Notes: generated from the letters alone by a model not told the origin. Positions 44,782 through 53,560 are shown, counted from the first letter of the stretch. The stretch: 64,000 nucleotides of DNA from Fulvivirga sediminis (GCF_016757215.1 NZ_JAESIY010000001.1:434001-498000), one strand, 5' to 3'. A program made the numbers and translations.

Positions 44782-46851
44782 ATGAAAGACACAGAAAAGT
44801 ACTACGATAGAGAGCTGAGTTGGCTTTCGTTTAATAAACGAGTTTTAATGGAAGCGGCAGACGAGAGTGTGCCTCTCTACGAAAGGATTAAGTTTTTAGC
44901 AATCTATTCATCCAACTTAGATGAGTTTTTCAGGGTGAGGGTGGCTTCAATTAGAAGTATAGTTGATATTGATAAGAAAAAAATCAACAAGAAATTCAAT
45001 AAGAAGTATAACAACAGTCCTAAGGAGATTCTTGAGAAGATTTTGGAGGTGGTTCATAATCAGCAGGAGGAGTTCGGAAGGATAAAACGAGAAGTTATCA
45101 TTCCTGAGTTGAAGAAGGAAAAGATAGTTTTTTATAGGGATGAGCCGATCATCGAAGCCCACAAAGCTCCAGCTGCACACTATTTTAAGAGCAAAATTCT
45201 CTCATACCTACAGCCAGTTATCTTAACCAGGTTAAATAGCCAAACGCCATATTTGGATAACAGAGCTATTTATTTTGCTATTGTGCTTGAAAGCGAGGAC
45301 GGAGAAATAGAATATGCTCACCTAAATATTCCTACTAATGACTTGCCGAGATTTGTAGAATTGCCTAAGCATGATGGCTATTATTACTATATCGCTATAG
45401 ATGATATTATCAGGGAGAATTTAGGTTTTCTGTTTCCTAATTATAAGGTGCTTGGGGCATATACCGTAAAGCTGAATAGAGATGCGGATTTAAATATTGA
45501 TGACGAGTATTCGGGCAATCTGGTAAAGAAGATTAGAAAACAGATAGAAAAACGGAACCTTGGGGTACCTAGTCGTTTTCTATATGACAGTGATATGCCG
45601 GATGAGCTACTTCAATTTCTGAAAGATAAGTTTGATTTAAAAGACGATGATGTGGTTCCTGGTGGTAAATATCATAATATGCATGATCTTTTCCAGCTTC
45701 CTAACCCTTTAAAGTCAAAGCTAGAAAATGAACCTTTGACAACTATTCGGAAGCAGCAGCTGGATAATTCAAAGTCAATATTTTCTGCTGTAGATGATGG
45801 GGATGTAATGCTTCATTTTCCTTACCAGAGTTATGATTATGTGCTTAGGTTGTTTAACGAGGCGGCACTAGATCCCGATGTAACGGAAATAAAGGCTACA
45901 TTCTATAGGATAGCTGCTAACTCTTTCATTAGCAATGCTTTGATAAGTGCTGCAAATAATGGAAAGAAGGTTACTGTATTTGTAGAAATTAAGGCTAGGT
46001 TCGATGAGCAAAATAACCTAAGCTGGGCTGCGAAAATGGAAGAGGCAGGTATTACCATTATTTATAGTATTCCAGGACTGAAGGTGCATGCTAAGGTGGC
46101 ATTGATAACCAAAAAGAATAAAGAAGGTGATAGTGTAAGGTATGGTTATTTTGGAACAGGAAATTTCAATGAAAAGACTGCCGAAATATATGCTGATGAA
46201 GCTCTTTTCTCTAAAAATGAGTTGCTAACGCAGGAGTTGGATAAAGTATTTTCTTATCTAAAATCTCAGGAGGAAATACCAGAATTCAATCATTTATTGG
46301 TTTCTCAGTTTAATATTGCCGATCGCTTTAAGGCCCTGATAGATCAGGAAATACAGAATGTTAAAGAGGGGAAAAAAGGTCATATAATTCTTAAATTAAA
46401 TAACCTGCAAGATGATATCATGATAGATAAGCTCTACGAGGCTAGTCAGGCAGGTGTGAAAGTAGAATTGATAGTAAGAGCCATCTGTTGTATCAGAGCA
46501 GGTATACCAGGCCTAAGTGAGAATATTACTGTACGACGAATTGTAGACAGGTACTTAGAGCACTCAAGATGTTTCTATTTTTATAATAATGGTGAGGATA
46601 TTTTATTTCAGGGTTCAGCCGACTGGATGAAAAGGAATTTGTACAGAAGGATTGAGGTTGTTTTCCCGATTTTGGATCCTAATTTGAAGGCTGAAATAAT
46701 GCAATTGTTGGATATTCAGCTTAAAGATAATGTAAAGGCTTGCTACCTCGATAAGGATTTGAATAATATCAGAATACAAGATGACAAACCCAAAGTCCAT
46801 GCTCAGATTGACTTTCATAAGTGGCTTGAAGCTAGACAAACCGGTGTTTAA
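44782..46851 (+). CDS. ppk1: Polyphosphate kinase 1
   Basis: PPK1 makes long-chain polyphosphate from ATP. The 689-residue protein has all four domains: N-terminal YDRELSWLSFNKRVL, the head domain, and the two PLD-like catalytic domains. The autophosphorylated histidine is H436 in GLKVHAKVALI. The second catalytic His lies in LEHSRCFYFYNNGEDI. YFGTGNFNEKTA is also conserved. The gene is convergent with an HD-PycTM gene. Confidence 0.97.
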   Translation: MKDTEKYYDRELSWLSFNKRVLMEAADESVPLYERIKFLAIYSSNLDEFFRVRVASIRSIVDIDKKKINKKFNKKYNNSPKEILEKILEVVHNQQEEFGRIKREVIIPELKKEKIVFYRDEPIIEAHKAPAAHYFKSKILSYLQPVILTRLNSQTPYLDNRAIYFAIVLESEDGEIEYAHLNIPTNDLPRFVELPKHDGYYYYIAIDDIIRENLGFLFPNYKVLGAYTVKLNRDADLNIDDEYSGNLVKKIRKQIEKRNLGVPSRFLYDSDMPDELLQFLKDKFDLKDDDVVPGGKYHNMHDLFQLPNPLKSKLENEPLTTIRKQQLDNSKSIFSAVDDGDVMLHFPYQSYDYVLRLFNEAALDPDVTEIKATFYRIAANSFISNALISAANNGKKVTVFVEIKARFDEQNNLSWAAKMEEAGITIIYSIPGLKVHAKVALITKKNKEGDSVRYGYFGTGNFNEKTAEIYADEALFSKNELLTQELDKVFSYLKSQEEIPEFNHLLVSQFNIADRFKALIDQEIQNVKEGKKGHIILKLNNLQDDIMIDKLYEASQAGVKVELIVRAICCIRAGIPGLSENITVRRIVDRYLEHSRCFYFYNNGEDILFQGSADWMKRNLYRRIEVVFPILDPNLKAEIMQLLDIQLKDNVKACYLDKDLNNIRIQDDKPKVHAQIDFHKWLEARQTGV

Positions 46852-46855
46852 TATT

Positions 46856-46927
46856 TTAGTGCCAATTATATCTTTTTTCAACCTCTCCGAAGTCCTTGTT
46901 ATCAAAAGTAAGGTCAGGAATGTGTAA
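46856..46927 (-). other. Short coding-like remnant between ppk1 and the HD-PycTM gene
   Basis: In the minus strand one frame reads SLHIPDLTFDNKDFGEVEKR and ends at a stop at 46856. It has no start and a stop immediately upstream. The text looks like a protein C-terminus, perhaps of a PIN-type toxin, but it is too short to prove. It may be a decayed gene end. Confidence 0.2.
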
Positions 46928-46941
46928 AGATTAGGATGAGA

Positions 46942-48168
46942 CTAGTGTTTTACAGGGAAGAATACGAGGGCAATGATAAAGGCAATTACAGAGGTGACAA
47001 AGCCAAACATAAAAATGGTATAGGATTTACGCAGCATTCTATATTTTTTACCTAATACTATACCTAGAAAATAAATGTCTTTGATCATGCTGCCGTATAA
47101 GAAATCAGAGTCTTTCATCATTTCCTGCATTCCCCACATGTAGTTTTCAAGCTCCATACTGTGGAAATTGCCAAAAAATAGAAGATTGGTTTTTCTGTTC
47201 TCAATATCTTCTCTGGTAAATTTCCCAGATGATATATTAGGCCTCGTAGCTAAAACAGCAAATACTATGGTGGTAAGACATACCGCGACCATCATTATGC
47301 CGGGTATAATCAGGTTCGGGTAATCATCCAGCTTACGAAATAGTAATGAAACCAGTACAGATAGTATAATGGAGTTAATGGAGATCATTATGTTAGCCTT
47401 ATTATCTGCCATACCACTTAGGGCAAGGTGATTTTTAGAGGTTATTCTAAACATAGTCTCTATACCTCTGCTAGGCTTTTTTGCTTTTTTAACTTTAGCT
47501 TCTGGTTCAGGACTATTTTCTCCTTTTAATTTTTTTAGCTTTTCTTCAAGTCTTTTTATTTCATCTGATTTATAATCAGTGCAGTTTTCTTTGAGCCAAG
47601 TTATATTATCTTCCTTTTTCTTTTCCAGTACTTCAGTTCCGTATTTTGTGAAATATTTATGCTTGCCAATGAATTCCAGCGTTCTTAAGTACCAATCTTC
47701 AGGAGAAAAATTAACATCATGGATGGCTGCCAGTTCTTTTCTCAATGCTTCGGTTCTTTTCTGAAATTTAGTAGAGCTGAGGTGATATAAATCTGAATCA
47801 CAAAGAATCTGGGCTGATACAGAATTAGGCTTTTGGGGCATCTCTGTGGATTTAATGAGTGACTCTACCATAGCAATATCTTCATCACTCATACCCCATT
47901 CACTGAGTTTTTCCCGCATTACACCGCAGCCACTTTCTTCGTGTTTTTCTTTTCCGCAGATGTACCCTACATCATGAAACCAAGCCGCTATTATTACTAG
48001 TTCCGTCTCTTTAGGCGTAAGCTTTTCTTTTGAGCATAAATCAGCCGCAGCTTCTACTACATCCCTGGTGTGCTCTAAGTTATGATAATGATACCCTTCG
48101 GGAAGTGTATTTAAGAGTTCTGTGGTATATACTCTGGATTTACAAATCAGTTCAGTTTCTCTGTACAT
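46942..48168 (-). CDS. HD-domain protein fused to a Pycsar-effector-like (PycTM) membrane module
   Basis: This 408-residue protein has an N-terminal HD phosphohydrolase domain (about 1-195) with H33 (YHYHNLEHT), the HD pair H65-D66 (AAWFHDVGY) and D124/D126 (ILCDSD). A charged linker (196-235) follows. The C-terminal membrane module (about 238-408) opens with the PycTM-like MADNKANIMISIN (253-265) and has helices near 260-282, 290-312 and 382-404. HD domains cleave phosphoester bonds of nucleotides; PycTM modules are cyclic-nucleotide-triggered membrane effectors. No cyclase gene is near. It may be a housekeeping protein rather than a defence system. Confidence 0.8.
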   Translation of the reverse strand: MYRETELICKSRVYTTELLNTLPEGYHYHNLEHTRDVVEAAADLCSKEKLTPKETELVIIAAWFHDVGYICGKEKHEESGCGVMREKLSEWGMSDEDIAMVESLIKSTEMPQKPNSVSAQILCDSDLYHLSSTKFQKRTEALRKELAAIHDVNFSPEDWYLRTLEFIGKHKYFTKYGTEVLEKKKEDNITWLKENCTDYKSDEIKRLEEKLKKLKGENSPEPEAKVKKAKKPSRGIETMFRITSKNHLALSGMADNKANIMISINSIILSVLVSLLFRKLDDYPNLIIPGIMMVAVCLTTIVFAVLATRPNISSGKFTREDIENRKTNLLFFGNFHSMELENYMWGMQEMMKDSDFLYGSMIKDIYFLGIVLGKKYRMLRKSYTIFMFGFVTSVIAFIIALVFFPVKH

Positions 48169-48208
48169 TGGCCTAAATGTAGAAAAAATATTATTTCAGA
48201 TCAAAAAA

Positions 48209-49420
48209 TCAGTTGCCATCTACGTAACCTTGAAGATAAACATATTTGGTGGTTAATACGCCATCTTTTGCAATGGTAGCCCTTTCTATGATAGAATCGC
48301 TGTCATCTCCCAATAAATGAGGCAGTACGTTATCAATAAGCTCTCTTCCAAAATCCTGAGAGGCATTACGAGGAAGTTCGCAAGGCAGATTATCTACCGC
48401 CATTACTGTTATATTTCCTTCATCAGTAAGCGCTTGTTCTACTATGCCTTGGCTGGGTTCATAGTCATAGATAGGATCATCTATAGTGCTGGGCTGCTTG
48501 GTGGAAGGGATAGAACCTTCAATATCACAGGTGATATCCGCAATCACTTTTATTTTAAATTCAGGAGTGCAAATATCTTCTCGCTTGAATAGCGCTGGAG
48601 CTCTTGGATCCCAAAATGCTCCTGCAATGAGCATGTCTGCTTGTTCAGCGTAGGGAAGAAAGCTGCTTTCATAGTTCTCCGGATGCTTGAAGAAATCATC
48701 TCTAATGAAGTCAGACCCGTCTGATGGAGTATTATAATCACGACTGTTTAATTGTACAAACACAGGAAAATCAAAGGTTCGATATAGAAATTCAGCTGGA
48801 GATACCCTTCTTATTCCCATTCCCATGAGTACTTCCATCGCTCCTTTTGATACTCTGCCTCCGCCAGTCAGGGCAATTTTAATGGGAGGCAGTTTTACTT
48901 TTTTATATTCCGTTTTTAGATCATCCAAGTCAAAGCATTCATGAGCTCTTCTTATGTGGTACAAATTATATCGCTTGCCATAAGTCCATATACCATTGTA
49001 CGCCCCCACTATGCCAGCATATCTTCCAAAAGCAACTATTCGCTTTCCCGTTTTATCTGTAAGTGTTTCGTAGTCTATTAACCTTATGTTTTTCTCTAAT
49101 ATGCCTTGTAGAAGAGCTCTGTTATAGGGTTGAGCTTTTATAGTATGAGAAAAGAAGAAATAGGTTTTATTCTCAATGAGATCTTTTATAGGTACCTCTT
49201 TTACCCCCATCAACACATCACAGTCGGCTACCGAATCTGTAACGGTAACTTGATTGGTTCTATATTCATCGTTTTCAAAACATCTTATATCACTCCGCTG
49301 GCAAAGTAGCTCAACATCAAATGTGTTTTTCACCTCTTTAGCTTGTGCCGGAGTAAACGGTACCCTGCGATCTACCGGAATCTTTCCTTCTTTTAATATC
49401 CCAATCTTTATGCTTGTCAT
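48209..49420 (-). CDS. Saccharopine dehydrogenase-like / alanine dehydrogenase-PNT superfamily oxidoreductase
   Basis: From the ATG at 49420 (MTSIKIGILKEGKIPVDRR) the product is 403 residues. The opening KIGILKEGK...DRRVPFTP is that of the alanine dehydrogenase/transhydrogenase and Lys1-type saccharopine dehydrogenase fold. The nucleotide-binding strand is IKIALTGGGRVSKGAMEVL. FGRYAGIVGAYNGIW and DITCDIEGSIPSTKQPSTI also fit the Lys1-like group. The substrate is not certain. No lysine pathway gene is adjacent. Confidence 0.8.
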   Translation of the reverse strand: MTSIKIGILKEGKIPVDRRVPFTPAQAKEVKNTFDVELLCQRSDIRCFENDEYRTNQVTVTDSVADCDVLMGVKEVPIKDLIENKTYFFFSHTIKAQPYNRALLQGILEKNIRLIDYETLTDKTGKRIVAFGRYAGIVGAYNGIWTYGKRYNLYHIRRAHECFDLDDLKTEYKKVKLPPIKIALTGGGRVSKGAMEVLMGMGIRRVSPAEFLYRTFDFPVFVQLNSRDYNTPSDGSDFIRDDFFKHPENYESSFLPYAEQADMLIAGAFWDPRAPALFKREDICTPEFKIKVIADITCDIEGSIPSTKQPSTIDDPIYDYEPSQGIVEQALTDEGNITVMAVDNLPCELPRNASQDFGRELIDNVLPHLLGDDSDSIIERATIAKDGVLTTKYVYLQGYVDGN

Positions 49421-49459
49421 GTTTTTTAAACGTAAAGGTTTAGCTAAATTGCTGCCTAA

Positions 49460-49488
49460 CAAATATAAAATTTATCGCCTATAATCAA
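49460..49488 (-). promoter_or_regulatory. Bacteroidota-type promoter of the saccharopine-dehydrogenase-like gene
   Basis: On the minus strand TTG (49488-49486) and TATATTTG (49467-49460) are separated by 18 nt. The element lies 40 bp upstream of the ATG at 49420 and overlaps one possible start codon (49488) of the divergent methyltransferase gene. Confidence 0.6.
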
Positions 49489-49517
49489 TGGCGATGTTAC
49501 TTTTTAGTAGTTTTAAA

Positions 49518-50120
49518 ATGCCATTATATATACATTATTTGCTGTTGGTATTGGGGTGGCTGGTATACTTTGTATTGCATACTGGGCTGGCATCATTAAA
49601 GGTAAAGGGAAATATTATAAATACGACTGGCTTATCCCAAGCGGCCTATCGAATATGTTATAATATTATAGCGTTAATAGGAATTCTTGTTTTGTTGTTT
49701 TATAACGGCACCCTTGTTTCTCCTAAGTTAATTCCACAGATGGGGGTTGTTAAATATGTAAGTTTATTTTCTGCGGGAGTTGGTGTTATAATTATCAATG
49801 CTGCTTTTAAGCAATATAGTACAAGTGGATTTTTAGGATTGGCTAGAGAAGAGTCAGGAAAACTGAAGACCAAGGGCATTTTATCCTATATCAGGCATCC
49901 ATTATACATAGCCACAATTCTAATTTTCATAGGATTTTTTCTGTATGATTCTCGTTTGGCTACGCTTATTAGTGTGCTCTGTGTATTTGTATATTTACCT
50001 GTAGGCATCTACCTTGAAGAAAAGAAGCTTATCAAAATTTATGGGGATGAATACAGAGCCTATAAAAAAAGGGTACCAGCACTGATACCCTTTTATAAAA
50101 CGATCTTAGATAATTTCTAA
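49518..50120 (+). CDS. Isoprenylcysteine carboxyl methyltransferase-like membrane protein
   Basis: I prefer the ATG at 49518 (MPLYIHYLLLVLGWLVYF, 200 residues); ATGs at 49488 and 49494 are also open but would extend into the divergent promoter. Five or six membrane helices are present. The C-terminal ICMT/PEMT signature is GILSYIRHPLYIATIL (SAM-binding R-H-P) with EEKKLIKIYGDEYRAYKKRV. The members methylate lipids or small molecules at the membrane. The substrate is unknown. Confidence 0.82.
   Translation: MPLYIHYLLLVLGWLVYFVLHTGLASLKVKGNIINTTGLSQAAYRICYNIIALIGILVLLFYNGTLVSPKLIPQMGVVKYVSLFSAGVGVIIINAAFKQYSTSGFLGLAREESGKLKTKGILSYIRHPLYIATILIFIGFFLYDSRLATLISVLCVFVYLPVGIYLEEKKLIKIYGDEYRAYKKRVPALIPFYKTILDNF
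50067..50098 (+). terminator. Hairpin inside the 3' end of the ICMT-like gene
   Basis: AAAAGGGTA (50067-50075) and TACCCTTTT (50086-50094) form a perfect 9-bp stem with a 10-nt loop, wholly inside the coding sequence. It may act as an intragenic terminator before the convergent 73-aa gene, or be accidental. Confidence 0.4.
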
Positions 50121-50141
50121 TTTTAAAATCGACCATTAAGC

Positions 50142-50363
50142 TTATTCTTCTTCATCAGACTTCTTAAGCTTGTCAAAGTCATCTCTATCTATGAGCTTTT
50201 TGTCTTCTACATTTTTATTAAGAAACTCATTGATCTTGTCGATATTAAAATTCGTCTGAATTTCTCCGAAAGAATCTATTTGAATATCGAAGCCTTTTAA
50301 ATCAGGATTAACCTTTGGTTTGTCCTTTTTCTTATTGTCCTTATTTGATTCTTTCTTTGCCAT
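50142..50363 (-). CDS. Small charged protein of unknown function
   Basis: This 73-residue protein is highly charged, with a lysine-rich N-terminus (MAKKESNKDNKKKDKPKVNP) and an acidic C-terminus (DFDKLKKSDEEE). The middle FDIQIDSFGEIQTNFNIDKI could form a short strand-helix. It has no signal peptide. It follows gltX by 21 bp, probably as the last gene of the ridA-gltX run. I recognise no domain. Confidence 0.7.
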   Translation of the reverse strand: MAKKESNKDNKKKDKPKVNPDLKGFDIQIDSFGEIQTNFNIDKINEFLNKNVEDKKLIDRDDFDKLKKSDEEE

Positions 50364-50384
50364 AGCTCTAAAAGTTTAGTTTAC

Positions 50385-51926
50385 CTATTTTACCGGTAAC
50401 ACTTCTATAGCCTTTTGAATTCGATCTGCAACATTCTGAGCACCTAAAATCTCTATGATCTCCATCAAATCAGGGCCACCACCTTTACCGGTTATTGCAA
50501 GTCTTACAGCTTGCATCACTTGTCCTAATTTAACGCCTTTTTCTTCTAAAATGTTATTTAGAATTTCCTTTGATGAGTCTGCAGTAAGTGTGTTTGCCTT
50601 CAAAAGCTCTGCTTTATAGTCGCTAAGTACATCTACAGCTACTTCTGTCCATTTTTTCTTAACCACACCCTCATCATACTCTTCCGGTAGGGTAAAGAAA
50701 AATTTACCTTCAGTCCAAATCTCTTGAGGGAAAGTCACTCGTTCTTTCATGGCACCACACACTCTTTCTAACTTCTCGGCTTCAAATGCAATATCGTTGG
50801 CCTCTAACTCTTGCTTGAGGTACTCACTAAGTTCTTCGTTAGATTTTGCTTTTAAATATTGTTGGTTATACCATTTGGCTTTCTCTATATCGAATTTAGC
50901 TCCTGATTTTCCTATTCTTTCAATAGCAAAAGTTTGTACCAGATCATCAAACGTGAATATTTCTTGCTCTGTACCCGGATTCCAGCCCAAAAAGGCCAAG
51001 AAGTTAACAAAGGCATCAGGGAGATAGCCGGTTTCTCTAAAGCCACTGTATGTTTCTGGGTTCCCGTCTTTACCAGGAAAAACTCCGCTAATAGGGAAGA
51101 CAGGGAAGCCAAGCTTATCACCATCTCTTTTGCTTAGTTTACCATTCCCATCGGGTTTAAGTAGTAAAGGGAGATGGGCAAACTGGGGCATATTTTCTTC
51201 CCATCCTAAAAACTTATATAAAAGTACATGCAGAGGTGCTGATGGCAACCATTCTTCACCACGGATAACATGCGAAATTTTCATTAGATAGTCATCTACC
51301 ACATTGGCAAGGTGGTAAGTTGGCATTCCATCTGATTTCATAAGCACTTTATCATCTATTGTTGATGAGTGTACCATGACCCAACCTCTCACCATATCAT
51401 TGAGCCTTACCTCTTCTTTTATGGGGACTTTTAAGCGTATTACATAAGGTTCTCCTGCCGCAATTTTTTCTTTCACTTCTTCTTCAGACATAGTGAGAGA
51501 ATTTCGCATTTGCATTCTAGTAATAGCATTGTACTGAGGAGTATTTACCCTAGCGGCTTTTAAGCGCTCTCGCATGGCATCTAGCTCCTCTGGGGTATCA
51601 AAGGCATAGTAAGCATTGCCTTCATCTATTAACTTTTGAGCATACTGAGCATACATACCTTTACGCTCAGACTGTCTATAAGGGCCGTATTCACCTTCTT
51701 TGTAAGGACTCTCATCAGGAATAATACCTATCCATTCCAAAGATTCTTTTATATAATCCTCTGCACCGGGTACAAATCGTGTCTGGTCAGTATCTTCTAT
51801 TCGAAGGATCATTTTACCCTGTTTCTGTTTGGCAAACAGATAGTTATATAGAGCTGTTCTTACACCTCCTACATGTAGCGCTCCTGTAGGGCTGGGAGCG
51901 AACCTAACGCGTACTTCTTTGTCCAT
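50385..51926 (-). CDS. gltX: Glutamate-tRNA ligase
   Basis: GltX charges tRNA-Glu. From the ATG at 51926 (MDKEVRVRFAPSPTGALHVG) the product is 513 residues. The class I HIGH motif is HVGG and the KMSKS motif is KLSKRDG. The C-terminal anticodon-binding region ends in ADRIQKAIEVLPVK. A MVRGWVMV insert as in other Bacteroidota GltX is visible. A -7 box lies at 51949-51956. Confidence 0.97.
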   Translation of the reverse strand: MDKEVRVRFAPSPTGALHVGGVRTALYNYLFAKQKQGKMILRIEDTDQTRFVPGAEDYIKESLEWIGIIPDESPYKEGEYGPYRQSERKGMYAQYAQKLIDEGNAYYAFDTPEELDAMRERLKAARVNTPQYNAITRMQMRNSLTMSEEEVKEKIAAGEPYVIRLKVPIKEEVRLNDMVRGWVMVHSSTIDDKVLMKSDGMPTYHLANVVDDYLMKISHVIRGEEWLPSAPLHVLLYKFLGWEENMPQFAHLPLLLKPDGNGKLSKRDGDKLGFPVFPISGVFPGKDGNPETYSGFRETGYLPDAFVNFLAFLGWNPGTEQEIFTFDDLVQTFAIERIGKSGAKFDIEKAKWYNQQYLKAKSNEELSEYLKQELEANDIAFEAEKLERVCGAMKERVTFPQEIWTEGKFFFTLPEEYDEGVVKKKWTEVAVDVLSDYKAELLKANTLTADSSKEILNNILEEKGVKLGQVMQAVRLAITGKGGGPDLMEIIEILGAQNVADRIQKAIEVLPVK

Positions 51927-51948
51927 TTCTTTTGTGATTTCTGGCCAG

Positions 51949-51956
51949 CAAAAGTA
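51949..51956 (-). promoter_or_regulatory. TAnnTTTG -7 element before gltX
   Basis: The minus strand reads TACTTTTG, 22 nt upstream of the preferred gltX ATG. It would place the transcript start near 51943 and supports the shorter GltX. No -33 TTG at good spacing. Confidence 0.4.
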
Positions 51957-51980
51957 CAAAAACTTAATTAAGGATAATAA

Positions 51981-52454
51981 TTAAGGAGTTAGGTTTAAAG
52001 TTCTGTTAATCAGGTTTCGGCTCATTTTTATCTGCTTATTGAAGTTTAAAATAGTTACAGTATAATTGGCCAGGCAAGCCGCAAAAGCTACACAAGCATA
52101 ACCGTACTCTTTTTGGTAAAAAACAAAAAAGCAACTAACAAGCAGAGTGAATACACTCCAGAAAGATAAAAATAGAAAGGAGCTAAAAAATAAATTATAT
52201 CTTAAGAAAATGATGCATCCGCGGCTGGAAGCTTCAATGCGGCCTACAATAAGTGGAAGGTAGTTTTGGGGATAGGTCACCTTACGTGAAATCCTGAACT
52301 TATCATGATGGACGTTACCTATGAAAAGGACACTGTTATTGTTCCTCTCCTGCATAAGGGTGGCAGGTTGGGTAACAGCTCTTAAAGAATGGGTTATTTG
52401 TTCTGCCGAAAGCGGCAGAACAAGAGTTTCACTTTTATGTGGGATAACTGTCAT
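51981..52454 (-). CDS. Small two-helix membrane protein of unknown function
   Basis: This 157-residue protein has an N-terminal soluble segment (about 1-85, with RNNNSVLFIGNVHHDKFRIS) followed by two close transmembrane helices (about 86-135, FFSSFLFLSFWSVFTLLVSC and a CVAFAACLANYTVTIL stretch). The layout recalls small PH-like membrane proteins, but I recognise no family. It overlaps ridA by 4 bp (ATGA), so they are coupled. Confidence 0.65.
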   Translation of the reverse strand: MTVIPHKSETLVLPLSAEQITHSLRAVTQPATLMQERNNNSVLFIGNVHHDKFRISRKVTYPQNYLPLIVGRIEASSRGCIIFLRYNLFFSSFLFLSFWSVFTLLVSCFFVFYQKEYGYACVAFAACLANYTVTILNFNKQIKMSRNLINRTLNLTP

Positions 52455-52831
52455 TTAACTGCTATGCAGGATATTTCAACATTAACATTTTTTGGAAGGC
52501 AGCTTACTTCCACCGTTTCTCTCGCGGGAGGGTTAGTAAGGAAGTATTTACCATAAATGGTATTTACCAGCTGGAAGTTATTCATATCACTTACGAAAAT
52601 GCTACATTTAACTACATGATCAAAGGTTAGACCTGCTTCTGTAAGGATGTGCTCCAGGTTTTTCATTACCTGTTCGGTTTCTACTTCTATGTTATCGTTA
52701 ATAATATTGCCTGAAGCTTGGTCAATAGCAATTTGACCAGATACATAAAGGGTGTCTTTAATCATTACAGCTTGGCTATAAGGGCCGATAGGTGCTGGAG
52801 CATTCGTGCTATTTACAATTGTTTTGCTCAT
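52451..52831 (-). CDS. ridA: RidA family reactive-intermediate deaminase
   Basis: RidA hydrolyses reactive enamines/imines made by PLP enzymes. The 126-residue protein has the N-terminal PIGPYSQAV motif, SGQIAID and the key arginine R104 in NPPARETVEVSCLPKNVNVE. The size and all signatures fit the archetypal RidA subgroup. It is first in a minus-strand run with a small membrane protein and gltX. Confidence 0.95.
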   Translation of the reverse strand: MSKTIVNSTNAPAPIGPYSQAVMIKDTLYVSGQIAIDQASGNIINDNIEVETEQVMKNLEHILTEAGLTFDHVVKCSIFVSDMNNFQLVNTIYGKYFLTNPPARETVEVSCLPKNVNVEISCIAVK

Positions 52832-52880
52832 AATGTCGGTTAGTTAGTGATTTATTTATTTTTGTATAAAACTGCAAATT

Positions 52881-53537
52881 ATGGATTTATTAATAATAGG
52901 TAACGAAGAAAATGTTAATGATGTTGAGAGCAAGTTTAAGAATCTTCATACCTACACACATATCGATGAGGTTGAAAATCCGGATCTAAGTGATTATGAC
53001 TTTGTCTTTGACTTTCAGATAGACGAAACTCCTGAACGGTTTAGTATTTATTCGCAGGAGCAAAAAGCAATCATTTTCATCAATACGGTGAAGGTTTCTT
53101 TAACTGAGCTTGCTTTTATTTATGGCCGCCCCCAAGGGCAGGTGTATGGTTTTGCTGGCATGCCTGGTTTTTTAGCTAGAGATCTTATGGAAGTTACTTC
53201 TTTTGATGAGGAACAATCTGGTGTGTTAAATGCTTGCACAAGCCTAGGTACGGACTGCCAATGGGTAATGGATAGGGTAGGTATGGTAACTCCCAGAATA
53301 ATTTTTATGATTATCAATGAAGCCTATTATACGGTTCAAGAGGGTACTGCAACTAAGGAAGATGTAGATAAAGGCATGAAGTTGGGCACTAATTATCCTT
53401 ATGGGCCTTTTGAGTGGGCAGAGAAGATAGGACTACAAAATGTATATGAAACGCTTGAGGCTCTGTATGAAGATACTAAAGAGGAGCGTTATAAAATATG
53501 CCCAATGCTAAAGAAAGAATATATGCTGGCTAGGTAA
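52881..53537 (+). CDS. 3-hydroxyacyl-CoA dehydrogenase-related protein lacking catalytic motifs
   Basis: This 218-residue protein has a C-terminal 3-HCDH helical domain (about 125-200: MVTPRIIFMIINEAYYTVQE and YPYGPFEWAEKIGL). The N-terminal half is a shortened Rossmann-like region. The dinucleotide loop reads LLIIGNEENV instead of VIGaGtMG. At the active-site strand YGFAGMPGFLARDLMEVT, A92 stands where the catalytic His of GLHFFNP should be, while E104 is kept. It is probably not a functional dehydrogenase. Confidence 0.8.
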   Translation: MDLLIIGNEENVNDVESKFKNLHTYTHIDEVENPDLSDYDFVFDFQIDETPERFSIYSQEQKAIIFINTVKVSLTELAFIYGRPQGQVYGFAGMPGFLARDLMEVTSFDEEQSGVLNACTSLGTDCQWVMDRVGMVTPRIIFMIINEAYYTVQEGTATKEDVDKGMKLGTNYPYGPFEWAEKIGLQNVYETLEALYEDTKEERYKICPMLKKEYMLAR

Positions 53538-53547
53538 GCCAGCATAT
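53521..53547. terminator. Hairpin spanning the stop codon, likely bidirectional terminator
   Basis: ATATGCTGGCT (53521-53531) and AGCCAGCATAT (53537-53547) form a perfect 11-bp stem. The 5-nt loop holds most of the TAA of the 3-HCDH-like gene. It also lies just downstream of the convergent glmS stop. A T-rich tract (ATTTTTTATT) follows on the plus strand. Confidence 0.6.
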
Positions 53548-53560
53548 ATCAATATATTTT

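Noticed and set aside
46856-46927. PIN-domain toxin gene
   Set aside because: Only a C-terminal-like tail of about 24 residues is open, with a stop upstream and no antitoxin gene.
46942-48168. Complete Pycsar defence operon
   Set aside because: Pycsar needs a uridylate or cytidylate cyclase gene next to the effector. The neighbours are ppk1 and a saccharopine-dehydrogenase-like gene, and no cyclase is seen.
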